64,000 bases of DNA, from positions 49,019 to 113,018 of the forward strand of contig BNBX01000017.1 of assembly GCA_014656175.1 (NCBI GenBank), in the 5' to 3' direction. Origin of the DNA: Streptomyces werraensis (GTDB lineage: Bacteria > Actinomycetota > Actinomycetes > Streptomycetales > Streptomycetaceae). Numbering within the stretch: the stretch's first letter is position 1; every line of letters starts with the position of its first letter. Made by a program: the position numbers and the translations under genes. Of this stretch, positions 1 to 8,109 are shown piece after piece. The notes beneath the pieces are model-generated. The model was not told the DNA's origin, ran no database searches, and saw nothing but the letters and a program-made list of their open reading frames with translations.

Positions 1-42
1 GCCGTTCGACGGTGACGGAGGAGCAGCCTCCGGCGTGATCAC
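1..42 (-). CDS. possible 5' end of a divergent gene (partial)
   Basis: Reading the minus strand from a GTG at 42 gives 14 open codons (V-I-T-P-E-A-A-P-P-S-P-S-N-G) that run off the left edge. No Shine-Dalgarno sequence precedes the GTG. The only support is the divergent arrangement with the thioesterase gene at 90 and the AT-rich, palindrome-flanked gap between them, which looks like a bidirectional promoter. Nothing can be said about the product. Confidence 0.3.
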   Translation of the reverse strand, partial: MITPEAAPPSPSNG

Positions 43-43
43 G

Positions 44-87
44 GTGAACAAAGCTACCGCTTAGTATTATCTTCTTGTACTGTTCAC
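44..87. promoter_or_regulatory. AT-rich promoter region flanked by GTGAACA / TGTTCAC arms
   Basis: A perfect 7-base inverted repeat, GTGAACA at 44-50 and TGTTCAC at 81-87, encloses an AT-rich stretch with TAGTAT and TATTAT hexamers that could serve as -10 elements. The same half-site recurs at 1732-1759 next to the TetR gene at 1016-1666, so I infer a shared operator, probably for that regulator. The 30-base spacer is long for one TetR dimer. Confidence 0.45.
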
Positions 88-89
88 CC

Positions 90-950
90 ATGCCAGAAGC
101 AGCCTCCGCCCAGGCCACCCGGGCCGTCATCGGTGACAGTGAGTTCGACCGCGACACCGCGCTCACCGCGCGGGAACCCGGTGTCTACGACATCGACCTC
201 TCCGCCGGCTGGACGATCATCAACGCCGTCAACGGCGGGTACCTGCTGGCCGTCCTGGGCCGCGCGCTCGCGGACGCGCTGCCGCACCCCGACCCGTTCA
301 CGGTCTCCGCGCACTACCTGACCGCCTCCCAGCCCGGCCCGGCGGTCGTCCGCACCGAGACCGTCCGCACCGGGCGCACGCTCTCCACCGGCCAGGCGTC
401 CCTCTTCCAGCGCGACGAGCAGGGCAACGAGGTGGAGCGCATCCGCGTCCTCGCCTCCTACGGCGACCTGGACGCCCTCCCCGACGACGTCCGCACGACC
501 GCCGTACCGCCCGCGCTGCCGCCGATGGACCAGTGCTTCGGCCCCGAGGACGGCCCCGCCCCGGTCGACGGAAGCTCCGAGATCGCCGGCCGGCTGATGC
601 TGAAGCTCGACCCGTCGACCCTCGGCTGGGCCCTCGGACAGCCGTCCGGCAAGGGCGAGATGCGCGCCTGGTTCGGTCTCGCCGACGGCCGTGACCCCGA
701 CCCGCTGGCGCTGCTGCTCGCGGTGGACGCGCTGCCGCCGACCGCCTTCGAGATGGGGCTGACCGGCTGGGTGCCCACGGTCGAGCTGACCGTCCATGTG
801 CGCTGCCGCCCCGCGCCGGGGCCGCTGCGTGTGTCCATCACCACCCGCAACCTCGCGGGCGGCTTCCTGGAGGAGGACGCCGAGGTCTGGGACAGCGCCG
901 ACCGTCTCGTCGCGCAGTCCCGCCAGCTGGCGCGCGTGCGGCTGGGCTGA
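90..950 (+). CDS. thioesterase family protein (double hotdog, TesB-like)
   Basis: The 286-residue product resembles double-hotdog acyl-CoA thioesterases: a first half with the segment NGGYLLAVLGRAL (about residues 46-58), typical of the hotdog central helix, and a strand-rich second half ending in VAQSRQLARVRL. Such enzymes hydrolyse acyl-CoA thioesters in the cytoplasm; the acyl chain cannot be inferred. An in-frame TTG lies 15 bases upstream, but ATG at 90 is preferred as the conventional start; neither has a clear ribosome binding site. The gene is convergent with the TetR gene at 1016-1666, shares a strong terminator with it, and has a putative TetR-type operator in its promoter, so regulation by that neighbour is a reasonable inference. 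Confidence 0.75.
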   Translation: MPEAASAQATRAVIGDSEFDRDTALTAREPGVYDIDLSAGWTIINAVNGGYLLAVLGRALADALPHPDPFTVSAHYLTASQPGPAVVRTETVRTGRTLSTGQASLFQRDEQGNEVERIRVLASYGDLDALPDDVRTTAVPPALPPMDQCFGPEDGPAPVDGSSEIAGRLMLKLDPSTLGWALGQPSGKGEMRAWFGLADGRDPDPLALLLAVDALPPTAFEMGLTGWVPTVELTVHVRCRPAPGPLRVSITTRNLAGGFLEEDAEVWDSADRLVAQSRQLARVRLG

Positions 951-963
951 GCCGCCGGAACGC

Positions 964-1013
964 CGGCAAGGGGCGGTGCGGGGGCGCAGGTGACCCCGCA
1001 CCGCCCCTTGCCG
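964..1013. terminator. bidirectional intrinsic terminator
   Basis: A perfect 20-bp stem (964-983 with 994-1013) closes a 10-base loop. It sits between the convergent thioesterase (ends 950) and TetR (ends 1016) genes. There is no T run, as is usual for Streptomyces terminators. Confidence 0.85.
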
Positions 1014-1015
1014 TG

Positions 1016-1666
1016 TCACCGGCCCCCGGCCGCGTCCGTCCCCTCGAGCCAGTGCTGCCGCCCCACATGAATCAGCCGCAGCTGACGCGACGCCACCTTC
1101 GACACCCGCTCCCGGGCCCCGGGCGAACTCGCCGGCGCCTCCAGGAAGAGCGAGGCGGTGATCAGCATCTGGTCCACGTAGAGCTGGGCCAGCATCAGCA
1201 GGTCCTCCTCGCTCCAGCCCGCCGACTCCGCGTCCCCGGCCAGCGCCTCCCCGACCTCCGCCGTGAACCGGGCCAGCTGCTCCTGTATCGCCTCGCGGAC
1301 CCGACGTACCCCGCCGTGCCGTTCACGGGCGATGAACCTCACATGGGCCGGGTGCGCGTCCACATGACCGGCGATCAGCTCGATGGCGCGCGCGATGCGT
1401 TCCTCGCCCTCGCCGGCCGGGGACACCGTCGTCCGGATCATCGGATGCAGGCTGCCCAGGGCCTCCTCGACCAGCGCCACGCCCAGGTCCTCGACCGACC
1501 GGAAGTGCCGGTAGAACGCGGTCGGGGCGATCCCGGCGGCGCGCGTGACCTCACGCAGGCCCAGGCTGCTCAGGCTCTGGCCCTCCAGCAGCTCGAGCGC
1601 CGCGTCGAGGAGCGCCTGCCGGGTCTTCTGCTTCTGGGCCTGCCGGATGCCGGACGTGTGACTCAT
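1016..1666 (-). CDS. TetR/AcrR family transcriptional regulator
   Basis: This 216-residue regulator has an N-terminal TetR DNA-binding domain (about residues 14-62), with the helix-turn-helix around EVTRAAGIAPTAFYRHF, followed by an all-helical ligand-binding domain. Length and layout are normal. The resemblance of the HTH to FabR/FadR-like lipid regulators and the neighbouring thioesterase suggest an acyl-CoA or lipid-linked effector, which is inference. Repeated GTGAAC/GTTCAC motifs occur both upstream of the thioesterase (44-87) and in the divergent promoter region (1732-1759), suggesting it controls itself and its neighbours. The ATG at 1666 is followed by an AT-rich upstream segment that contains AACTGTTC. 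Confidence 0.9.
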   Translation of the reverse strand: MSHTSGIRQAQKQKTRQALLDAALELLEGQSLSSLGLREVTRAAGIAPTAFYRHFRSVEDLGVALVEEALGSLHPMIRTTVSPAGEGEERIARAIELIAGHVDAHPAHVRFIARERHGGVRRVREAIQEQLARFTAEVGEALAGDAESAGWSEEDLLMLAQLYVDQMLITASLFLEAPASSPGARERVSKVASRQLRLIHVGRQHWLEGTDAAGGR

Positions 1667-1731
1667 ACCATGCAGTTAACAACTGTTCTCCCAAATTGAA
1701 AAGTGAGAAGGGCCGCTAGACTGGGAAGTCA

Positions 1732-1759
1732 GTGAACAAGTGTTTCTACAACCGTTCAC
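1732..1759. promoter_or_regulatory. candidate TetR operator (GTGAAC-N16-GTTCAC)
   Basis: A 6-base inverted repeat, GTGAAC at 1732-1737 and GTTCAC at 1754-1759, lies between the TetR gene and the small membrane protein gene at 1781. It repeats the half-site seen at 44-87. An inner partial dyad (AACAAGTGTTT) may also contribute. Confidence 0.45.
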
Positions 1760-1780
1760 CCAAACTTGGGGGTCCGACTC

Positions 1781-1948
1781 ATGCTGTTCCTCGTCGCCGC
1801 GCTGCTGCTGCTGGGCGTCGTCCTCGGCGCCGTCGCGCACGCGCCGCTCACCTTCTCCCTCGTTGTCGGCGCCGTCATCGCCGTCTGGCTCGGCGTCTTC
1901 GCCCTGCGCGAGCTCCAGGGCCGCGACCGCGGCACCTCCGCGCACTGA
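1781..1948 (+). CDS. small membrane protein (55 aa), function unknown
   Basis: The product has two predicted membrane helices (about residues 2-20 and 24-40) with a short charged tail (RELQGRDRGTSAH). The ATG at 1781 has a G-rich stretch (GGGGG at 1768-1772) about 8 bases upstream. A TTG at 1766 in the same frame would add five residues and is less likely. It is divergent from the TetR gene and followed after 48 bases by another small membrane protein gene, with which it may form an operon. No family was recognised. Confidence 0.65.
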   Translation: MLFLVAALLLLGVVLGAVAHAPLTFSLVVGAVIAVWLGVFALRELQGRDRGTSAH

Positions 1949-1996
1949 CCCGCGCCGTCCGACCGACCACCCTCCGACCGCAGGAGTCCGATCACC

Positions 1997-2263
1997 ATGC
2001 AGCTCACCGCACCGGCCGGCCGCCGCACCGGAATCCGTGACACCGACGGCATGGCCGTCGCCTCGTTCGTCCTGGGCCTGCTCGGCCTGCTCGTCCTCAA
2101 CGTCTTCCTCGGCCCGAGCGCCATCGTGCTGGCGTCCGTCGCCCTGTGGCGGGGCACCGCCCGCCGCGGCCGCGCCCTGCTCGGCCTGGGCCTCGGCATC
2201 GCCGACCTCGTCGTCCTCGCCGTGTTCATGCAGGCGGACGGCACGATCTCGTGGAGCTTCTGA
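1997..2263 (+). CDS. DUF4190-like small membrane protein (88 aa)
   Basis: After a short polar N terminus containing RDTDGMAVASFVLG, the protein has two hydrophobic helices (about residues 20-50 and 57-78) separated by a basic loop (WRGTARRGRA). The GMAVASFVLGLLGLL opening of the first helix is characteristic of DUF4190 proteins, which are membrane proteins of unknown role, common in actinobacteria. The ATG at 1997 is preceded by an AGGAG site at 1981-1985. It probably forms a two-gene unit with the preceding ORF. Confidence 0.75.
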   Translation: MQLTAPAGRRTGIRDTDGMAVASFVLGLLGLLVLNVFLGPSAIVLASVALWRGTARRGRALLGLGLGIADLVVLAVFMQADGTISWSF

Positions 2264-2356
2264 CGAGCGGACCCGCCGCACCGGCCGTACGGGCGTCACA
2301 TCCCGGCCACCGGGATCCGTGGCTCATGCACCGGGCCCCGTAGAATCGGCCCCACC

Positions 2357-3526
2357 ATGGCTTACCTCGACCACGCCGCGACCACCCCGATGCTGCCCGA
2401 GGCGGTCGAGGCGCTCACCGCGCACCTGGGCGTCACCGGCAACGCCTCCTCCCTGCACGCGGCCGGCCGCCGCGCCCGGCGCACCGTCGAGGAGGCCCGC
2501 GAGACCCTCGCCGAGGCCCTCGGCGCCCGCCCCAGCGAGATCGTCTTCACCTCGGGCGGCACGGAGGCCGACAACCTCGCCGTGAAGGGCCTGTACTGGG
2601 CGCGCCGCGACGCCGACCCGGCCCGCACCCGGGTCCTCGCCAGCCCCGTCGAACACCACGCCGTCCTCGACGCCGTCGACTGGCTCGCCACCCACGAGGG
2701 CGCCACCGTCGAGTACCTCCCCGTCGACGCCCACGGCCGGGTACACCCCGAGGCCCTGCGCGAGGCCGTCGCCCGCAACCCCGACGACATCGCCCTCGCC
2801 ACCGTGATGTGGGCCAACAACGAGATCGGGACGATCCTGCCGGTCGCCGAACTCGCCGCCGTCGCCGCCGAGTTCGGCATTCCCCTGCACTCCGACGCGG
2901 TTCAGGCCTTCGGACAGGTCCCGGTGGACTTCGCCGCGTCCGGTCTCGCCGCCATGACCGTCTCCGGCCACAAGATCGGCGGCCCGTACGGCATCGGAGC
3001 CCTGGTCCTGGGCCGCGAGCACACGCCCGTGCCCGTGCTGCACGGCGGCGGCCAGGAACGCCACGTCCGCTCCGGCACCCTCGACGTGCCGGCGATCGCC
3101 TCCTTCGCCGTCGCCGGACGGATCGCCGCCGAGGAGCGGGAGCGGTTCGCTCTGGAGATCGGACGCCTCCGCGACGACCTGGTCGCCGCCGTCCTCGAGG
3201 CCGTCCCGGACGCGATCCTGGGCGGCGACCCCGCCCCCGGCGGACGCCTCCCCGCCAACGCCCACTTCACCTTCCCCGGCTGCGAGGGCGACTCCCTGCT
3301 GCTCCTCCTGGACGCCCAGGGCATCGAGTGCTCCACCGGCTCCGCCTGCACCGCCGGCGTCGCCCAGCCCAGCCACGTCCTCCTCGCCACCGGCACCGAC
3401 CCCGACCTCGCCCGAGGCACCCTCCGCTTCTCCCTCGGCCACACCTCCACGGACGCCGACGTCAAGGCCCTCGCCAAGGCCATCGGCCCGGCGGTCGAGC
3501 GCGCGCGTGCGGCGGGCCTGAGCTGA
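2357..3526 (+). CDS. cysteine desulfurase (NifS/IscS family)
   Basis: This 389-residue PLP enzyme removes sulfur from cysteine, forming alanine and an enzyme persulfide. The sequence shows the N-terminal DHAATTP motif, the PLP-binding lysine in SGHKIGGPYGIG (about Lys206), and the active-site loop ECSTGSACTAG with the persulfide cysteine near residue 325. It is full length for the family. The tRNA thiouridylase gene mnmA lies 0.8 kb downstream on the same strand, so a role as sulfur donor for tRNA 2-thiolation is the natural inference, as known in Gram-positive bacteria. A TAGAAT hexamer at 2341-2346 ends 10 bases before the ATG, implying a very short leader. Confidence 0.93.
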   Translation: MAYLDHAATTPMLPEAVEALTAHLGVTGNASSLHAAGRRARRTVEEARETLAEALGARPSEIVFTSGGTEADNLAVKGLYWARRDADPARTRVLASPVEHHAVLDAVDWLATHEGATVEYLPVDAHGRVHPEALREAVARNPDDIALATVMWANNEIGTILPVAELAAVAAEFGIPLHSDAVQAFGQVPVDFAASGLAAMTVSGHKIGGPYGIGALVLGREHTPVPVLHGGGQERHVRSGTLDVPAIASFAVAGRIAAEERERFALEIGRLRDDLVAAVLEAVPDAILGGDPAPGGRLPANAHFTFPGCEGDSLLLLLDAQGIECSTGSACTAGVAQPSHVLLATGTDPDLARGTLRFSLGHTSTDADVKALAKAIGPAVERARAAGLS

Positions 3527-3550
3527 GGGGGTTCCGGGGTCCCCGGGCGG

Positions 3551-4273
3551 CTACGAACCCGGCGTGGGGCTCCCCGAGCCCCCCGCCGGGACCGCCGAGC
3601 GTCTGTCCTCGGCCCGGGCCGTCCCCGCGCGGCGGACCAGGTTGAGGTAGCGGTCCCAGTCCCAGTGGGGGCCAGGATCCGTGTGGTCCGTGCCCGGCAC
3701 CTCGACGTGGCCGATGATGTGCTTCCGGTCCACCGGTATCTCGTAGCGCGCGCATATGCGGGCCGTCAGGCGGGCCGAGGCCGCGTACATCTCGTCCGTG
3801 AAGTCCTCCGGACGGTCCACGAAGCCCTCGTGCTCGATGCCGATGCTGCGCTCGTTGTAGTCCCGGTTGCCCGCGTGGTACGCCACGTCCAGCTCGCGGA
3901 TCATCTGCGTGACCCGGCCGTCCTTGCCGACGATGTAGTGCGCCGCCGCCTTGTGGCCCGGGTTCTGGAACGCCCGCACCGCGCTGTCCAGGCTGCCCTG
4001 CGTGACATGCACGACCACCATGTCGATGTGGAAGTCGTCCGGCCGGTCCGCGCCGCGCCAGTTGGCGTCCGAGGCCGCCACCCACCGGGCGCCCGCGAAG
4101 TCGACCTCGCCCGGCGTGCGCGGCTTGTCGATCCCGGGCAGCCGCCACCACAGCCGCGCCAGTTCGTCGCGCGCCAGCGCCGCCGTCCCGGCCGCTGCCG
4201 CGAGCCCGCCCACGATCAGGGCGCGCCGCCCGATGCGCCGGTCGCCGTCCTCGGATGCTCCCTTGGCCCCCAT
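3551..4273 (-). CDS. Tat-type N-acetylmuramoyl-L-alanine amidase
   Basis: The 240-residue product starts with a twin-arginine-like signal (RRIGRRALIVGG then a hydrophobic stretch to about residue 35), so export is likely. The rest is an amidase_2 / T7-lysozyme-like domain: VVVHVTQG supplies the first zinc histidine, HYIVGKDGRVTQMI and IGIEHEG are conserved core segments, and IIGHVEVPG followed by DPGPHWDW carries the C-terminal ligand region. Such enzymes cut the amide between muramic acid and the peptide stem of peptidoglycan. The start at 4273 places the signal peptide correctly; an open frame continues far upstream but overlaps mnmA antisense. The gene lies antisense between the cysteine desulfurase and mnmA genes. 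Confidence 0.85.
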   Translation of the reverse strand: MGAKGASEDGDRRIGRRALIVGGLAAAAGTAALARDELARLWWRLPGIDKPRTPGEVDFAGARWVAASDANWRGADRPDDFHIDMVVVHVTQGSLDSAVRAFQNPGHKAAAHYIVGKDGRVTQMIRELDVAYHAGNRDYNERSIGIEHEGFVDRPEDFTDEMYAASARLTARICARYEIPVDRKHIIGHVEVPGTDHTDPGPHWDWDRYLNLVRRAGTARAEDRRSAVPAGGSGSPTPGS

Positions 4274-4333
4274 GTGATCGTGAACGCATATCCGGCGGCC
4301 GTGGTTCCCGCGCCCCCGTACCCTGGAAGGGCT

Positions 4334-5464
4334 ATGACTGACACCCCGCAGCGCACCCGCCCCCTCCGCGTCCTGGCCGCCATGTCCGGAGGCGTCGACT
4401 CCGCCGTCGCCGCCGCCCGTGCCGCCGAAGCGGGTCACGACGTGACCGGCGTCCACCTCGCGCTCTCCGCGAACCCCCAGTCGTTCCGCACGGGCGCGCG
4501 GGGCTGCTGCACCATCGAGGACTCCCGGGACGCCCGCCGCGCCGCCGACGTCATCGGCATCCCCTTCTACGTGTGGGACCTCGCCGACCGCTTCCGCGAG
4601 GACGTCGTCGAGGACTTCGTCGCCGAGTACGAGGCCGGCCGCACCCCCAACCCCTGCCTGCGCTGCAACGAGAAGATCAAGTTCGCCGCGCTGCTCGACA
4701 AGGCGCTCGCGCTCGGCTTCGACGCCGTCTGCACCGGCCACTACGCCAAGGTGGTCCTCCGCGAGGACGGCACCCGCGAACTGCACCGTGCCTCCGACAT
4801 GGCCAAGGACCAGAGCTACGTCCTCGGCGTGCTCGACGACCGCCAGCTCGCCCACGCCATGTTCCCCCTCGGCGACACGGTCACCATCAAGGAGGAGATC
4901 CGCGCGGAGGCCGAGCGCCGCGGACTCGCCGTCGCCAAGAAGCCCGACTCGCACGACATCTGCTTCATCGCCGACGGCGACACCCAGGGCTTCCTCGCCA
5001 AGCGGCTCGGCAGGGCCGAGGGCGACATCGTCGACGAGTCCGGCGCCAAGATCGGCACCCACGAGGGCGCTTACGGCTTCACCATCGGCCAGCGCAAGGG
5101 CCTGCGCATCGGCACCCCCGCCCCCGACGGCAAGCCGCGCTACGTCCTCGACATCTCCCCGGTGGACAACACCGTCACCGTCGGTCCCGCCGCCTCCCTG
5201 GACGTCGGCGCCCTCACGGCCATCCGCCCCCGCTGGTGCGGCGCCGCCCCCACCGGCCCCGGCGCCTACACCGCCCAGCTGCGCGCCCACGGCGACGAGA
5301 CCCCGGTGACCGCCGAACTCGTCGGCGAGGAGCTGCGCGTGCGCTTCGCCCAGCCGGTCCGCGGCGTCGCCCCCGGCCAGGCGGTCGTGCTCTACGACGG
5401 CACGCGCGTGGTGGGCTCGGCGACCATCGCCTCCACGGAGCGGGCCACGGCGGGAGTGGCCTGA
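4334..5464 (+). CDS. mnmA: tRNA-specific 2-thiouridylase MnmA
   Basis: MnmA adenylates and thiolates uridine 34 of tRNAs for Lys, Glu and Gln. The 376-residue protein has the PP-loop SGGVDS near residue 19, the catalytic cysteine in NPCLRC (about residue 113), the second catalytic cysteine in HDICFI, and the family segments GHYAKV, KDQSYVLG and TIGQRKGL. Length is typical. A TACCCT hexamer at 4319-4324 ends 9 bases before the ATG, which suggests a nearly leaderless transcript. The upstream cysteine desulfurase is the likely sulfur source. Confidence 0.97.
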   Translation: MTDTPQRTRPLRVLAAMSGGVDSAVAAARAAEAGHDVTGVHLALSANPQSFRTGARGCCTIEDSRDARRAADVIGIPFYVWDLADRFREDVVEDFVAEYEAGRTPNPCLRCNEKIKFAALLDKALALGFDAVCTGHYAKVVLREDGTRELHRASDMAKDQSYVLGVLDDRQLAHAMFPLGDTVTIKEEIRAEAERRGLAVAKKPDSHDICFIADGDTQGFLAKRLGRAEGDIVDESGAKIGTHEGAYGFTIGQRKGLRIGTPAPDGKPRYVLDISPVDNTVTVGPAASLDVGALTAIRPRWCGAAPTGPGAYTAQLRAHGDETPVTAELVGEELRVRFAQPVRGVAPGQAVVLYDGTRVVGSATIASTERATAGVA

Positions 5465-5492
5465 GCGGTCCCGCCCCGGCCGGTCACCCGGA

Positions 5493-6272
5493 TCACCGGG
5501 CGAAGAACTCCGCCAGCACCGGCGCCAGAACGTCCGGTTCGGCCATGTGGGTCTGGCCCCCCAGGGTGCGGTACGCGCCCCGGGGGACCGACTCCGCGAT
5601 CGCCTTCGCCGCCCGACGCATCCACGCCGGACTCGCGTCGCCCGCGATCGACAGCACCGGCACCCCGATCGACGCCAACGTCTCCCGCGGCACGCTCCCG
5701 TCGCCCATCACGGCGTCGTCGTACGCCAGACTCGGCGCCAGCGCCTCCATCCCGGCCCACATCGGCGACTGCCGCGCGCTGTCGATCACCGCGTCGTCCA
5801 GCCCGGTCAGCTGGAGGAAGAGTTCCACCGCGTCGCCCCGCCGCCCCTCCTCCAGAGCCGCGGTCAGCCGCTCGGTGTACCGGGCGCGCTCCGCGAGATG
5901 TTCCTCGGACATCGCGTACGGCGTCTCGTACACCGCGACCTGCCGGACCGGCAGCCCGCTCGCCGCCGCCCGCAGCGCCAGCGCGCCGCCCGAGGAGACG
6001 CCGTACAGCCCCGCCTCGCCGCCCGCCGCCTCGATCAGCGCCGCCAGGTCCTCCACCTCGCGCTCCACCGCGTACGGCGGCGTGTCACCGCTCGCGCCCC
6101 GGCCGCGGCGGTCGTAGACCACCACCCGGAACCGCTCCGAGAGCGGGGCGGCCAGCGGCGCCACCGTGGCGCCCGTCGACATCGCGCCGCTGACGAGGAC
6201 GATCGTGGAGCCGCGCCCGGCGCTCTCGTAGGCGAGGGAGGTGCCGTCGCGCGAGGAGATGTTCTGGTCCAT
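5493..6272 (-). CDS. alpha/beta-fold hydrolase
   Basis: The 259-residue protein follows the alpha/beta hydrolase pattern: oxyanion-region SGAMSTG, the VVYDRRGRGAS segment, the nucleophile elbow GVSSGG, and a C-terminal catalytic histidine in GGQTHM followed by a short helix. No cap domain or signal peptide is evident, so it is probably a cytoplasmic esterase-like enzyme of unknown substrate. It is convergent with mnmA (28-base gap), and no partner gene reveals its role. Confidence 0.85.
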   Translation of the reverse strand: MDQNISSRDGTSLAYESAGRGSTIVLVSGAMSTGATVAPLAAPLSERFRVVVYDRRGRGASGDTPPYAVEREVEDLAALIEAAGGEAGLYGVSSGGALALRAAASGLPVRQVAVYETPYAMSEEHLAERARYTERLTAALEEGRRGDAVELFLQLTGLDDAVIDSARQSPMWAGMEALAPSLAYDDAVMGDGSVPRETLASIGVPVLSIAGDASPAWMRRAAKAIAESVPRGAYRTLGGQTHMAEPDVLAPVLAEFFAR

Positions 6273-6352
6273 GTCTCACCAGACTGCCGCACGGCACGGG
6301 AATCGTCGGTGAGGCGGGCGGCGCGTCCGCCGATCACACCTCCTGCGCGCGG

Positions 6353-6676
6353 TCAGTCCACTTCCGTGTCGTAGAAACACAGGTGGTCCTTGATCGGCGC
6401 CACCGCCGGCTTCGGGTCGGGGTACGACCACACCAGGTCGGGGGCGTCCGGCAGCGACCAGTACGACGCGGTCCCCTTGAACGGGCAGTGCGTGTGCGTC
6501 GCGGACGGTGTCAGCAGATCGAGCCGCACGTCCTCCGGCGGGATGTACCAGCGCGCGGGGCAGCCCGTCTCGTGCAGCACCAGCGCCCGGTCGCTCTCCG
6601 CCAGCACGCGTCCGTCGCGCACCACGCGCACGTGCCGGTCGCCGGGCTCGACGGTGATGCGATGGCCTGTGGTCAC
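6353..6676 (-). CDS. DUF427 domain-containing protein (107 aa)
   Basis: This small cytoplasmic protein matches the DUF427 pattern: an N-terminal HRITVEPG-type strand, HETGCPARWYIPPEDV, a CPFKGTASYW motif and a C-terminal FYDTEVD. The family is widespread in actinobacteria and its biochemical role is not established. The GTG at 6676 is chosen because a GAGGAGGACG ribosome binding site sits just upstream of it. It is divergent from the LOG-family gene at 6755, with a 78-base shared promoter region. Confidence 0.85.
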   Translation of the reverse strand: MTTGHRITVEPGDRHVRVVRDGRVLAESDRALVLHETGCPARWYIPPEDVRLDLLTPSATHTHCPFKGTASYWSLPDAPDLVWSYPDPKPAVAPIKDHLCFYDTEVD

Positions 6677-6754
6677 GGCGTCCTCCTCGTCGTTCGGTCC
6701 ACCCCGTACAGCGCCCCTCGGGGCGGCCTTCTTCCCGGGCGTAGGCTGACGCCC

Positions 6755-7294
6755 GTGAACATCTGTGTCTTCCTCTCCGCCGCCGACCTCGACGACCGCT
6801 ACACACGCCCCGCGCGGGAGTTCGCGCGCCTTCTCGGCAAGGGCGGGCACACCCTGGTCTGGGGCGGCTCGGACGTCGGCCTGATGAAGGTCGTCGCCGA
6901 CGGGGTGGAGGAGGCCGGCGGACGGCTCCTCGGCGTCTCGGTGGAGTTCCTCGCGGCGAAGGCACGCCCCGGCGTCGACGAGATGGTGGTCGCCAAGGAC
7001 CTCGCCGAGCGCAAGCGGCTCCTCCTGGAGAAGGCCGACGCGGTGGTCGTCATGGTCGGCGGCACGGGAACGCTGGACGAGGCGACCGAGATCCTGGAGC
7101 TGAAGAAGCACGGTCACACCGAGAAGCCGGTGGTGCTGCTCAACACCGCGGGCTTCTACGACGGCCTCAAGGAGCAGTTCCGCCGCATGGAGGACGAGGG
7201 CTTCCTGCCCCGCCCGCTCACCGAGCTGGTCTTCTTCGCCGAGGAGCCGGTCGGCGCGCTGGCCTACCTGGAGGAGAGCCTGGGCGTCGCCTGA
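6755..7294 (+). CDS. LOG-family (TIGR00730-type) Rossmann-fold protein
   Basis: The 179-residue protein resembles cytokinin-riboside 5'-monophosphate phosphoribohydrolases (LOG family): an N-terminal NICVFLSA strand, WGGSDVGLM in place of the usual GGGxxGLM, and VGGTGTLDE in place of PGGxGTxxE. LOG enzymes release a base from nucleoside monophosphates; the altered motif leaves the substrate open. A TAGGCT hexamer at 6742-6747 ends 7 bases before the GTG and there is no ribosome binding site, so a leaderless transcript is likely. It is followed after 27 bases by an SDR gene. Confidence 0.8.
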   Translation: MNICVFLSAADLDDRYTRPAREFARLLGKGGHTLVWGGSDVGLMKVVADGVEEAGGRLLGVSVEFLAAKARPGVDEMVVAKDLAERKRLLLEKADAVVVMVGGTGTLDEATEILELKKHGHTEKPVVLLNTAGFYDGLKEQFRRMEDEGFLPRPLTELVFFAEEPVGALAYLEESLGVA

Positions 7295-7321
7295 CCGAGC
7301 GGTGATGCGAGCATGGCGGTC

Positions 7322-8011
7322 ATGGCTACACATGTGATCACCGGAGCCGGCTCCGGCATCGGCGCCGCCGTCGCGCGCCGCCTCCACGCGCGCGGGGACG
7401 ACCTCGTGCTCCACGCGCGCGACGCCGGCCGCGCCAAGGAGCTGGCCGCCGAGTTCCCCGGTGCCCGCACCCTGGTCGGCGACCTGGCCGACCCGGACCG
7501 GCTCAGCTGGGCGTTCTCCCACCAGTCGCTGCCCGACCGGGTGGACTCGCTGCTGCACGTCGCGGGCGTCGTCGACCTGGGCCGCGTCGGCGACCTCACC
7601 CCGAAGAGCTGGCGCCACCAGCTCAACGTCAACCTCGTCGCCCCCGCCGAACTGACCCGCCACCTTCTGCCCCAGCTCCGCGCGAGCCGCGGCCACGTGA
7701 TCTTCGTCAACTCCGGCGCCGGCCTCGCCGCCCACGCCGACTGGTCCGCCTACGCGGCCTCCAAGCACGGCCTGAAGGCCCTCGCCGACTCGCTCCGCGC
7801 GGAGGAGCACGCGAGCGGCGTCCGCGTCACGTCGGTCTACCCGGGCCGCACCGCCAGCCCCATGCAGGCCAAGGTCCACCAGCAGGAGGGCAAGGACTAC
7901 GACCCGTCGAAGTGGATCGACCCCGAGTCGGTCGCCACGGCGATCGTCATGTCGCTGGACCTCCCGAGGGACGCGGAAGTGAACGACCTGACGGTCCGGC
8001 CAGGGCGCTGA
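7322..8011 (+). CDS. short-chain dehydrogenase/reductase (SDR)
   Basis: The classical SDR features are present in 229 residues: the cofactor-binding GAGSGIG near residue 8, the VAG segment (HVAGVVDLG), the catalytic serine in NSGAG, and YAASK with the catalytic tyrosine and lysine. It oxidises or reduces an unknown alcohol/ketone with NAD(P)H. ATG at 7322 is chosen over ATG at 7313 because it places the first beta strand directly at the N terminus. It is probably co-transcribed with the LOG-family gene. Confidence 0.88.
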   Translation: MATHVITGAGSGIGAAVARRLHARGDDLVLHARDAGRAKELAAEFPGARTLVGDLADPDRLSWAFSHQSLPDRVDSLLHVAGVVDLGRVGDLTPKSWRHQLNVNLVAPAELTRHLLPQLRASRGHVIFVNSGAGLAAHADWSAYAASKHGLKALADSLRAEEHASGVRVTSVYPGRTASPMQAKVHQQEGKDYDPSKWIDPESVATAIVMSLDLPRDAEVNDLTVRPGR

Positions 8012-8027
8012 CGGGCCGAAAGGGGGT

Positions 8028-8045
8028 CTGGGGGCGCAGCCCCAG
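8028..8045. terminator. short GC hairpin, possible terminator
   Basis: CTGGGG at 8028-8033 pairs with CCCCAG at 8040-8045 around a 6-base loop, 17 bases after the SDR stop. This kind of CTGGGGGCGCAGCCCCAG hairpin is a common Streptomyces intergenic element. The stem is short, so the terminator call is weak. Confidence 0.4.
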
Positions 8046-8109
8046 GGGACGGGACGGTAAGGGGCGGCGGGGCGAGAACCCCCCGCCCCGCACTGCGTAC
8101 GCTTCCGGT

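Noticed and set aside
4274..5290. N-terminal extension of the amidase frame through mnmA
   Set aside because: Low-complexity Gly/Ala/Val sequence antisense to mnmA; the signal peptide begins at 4273.
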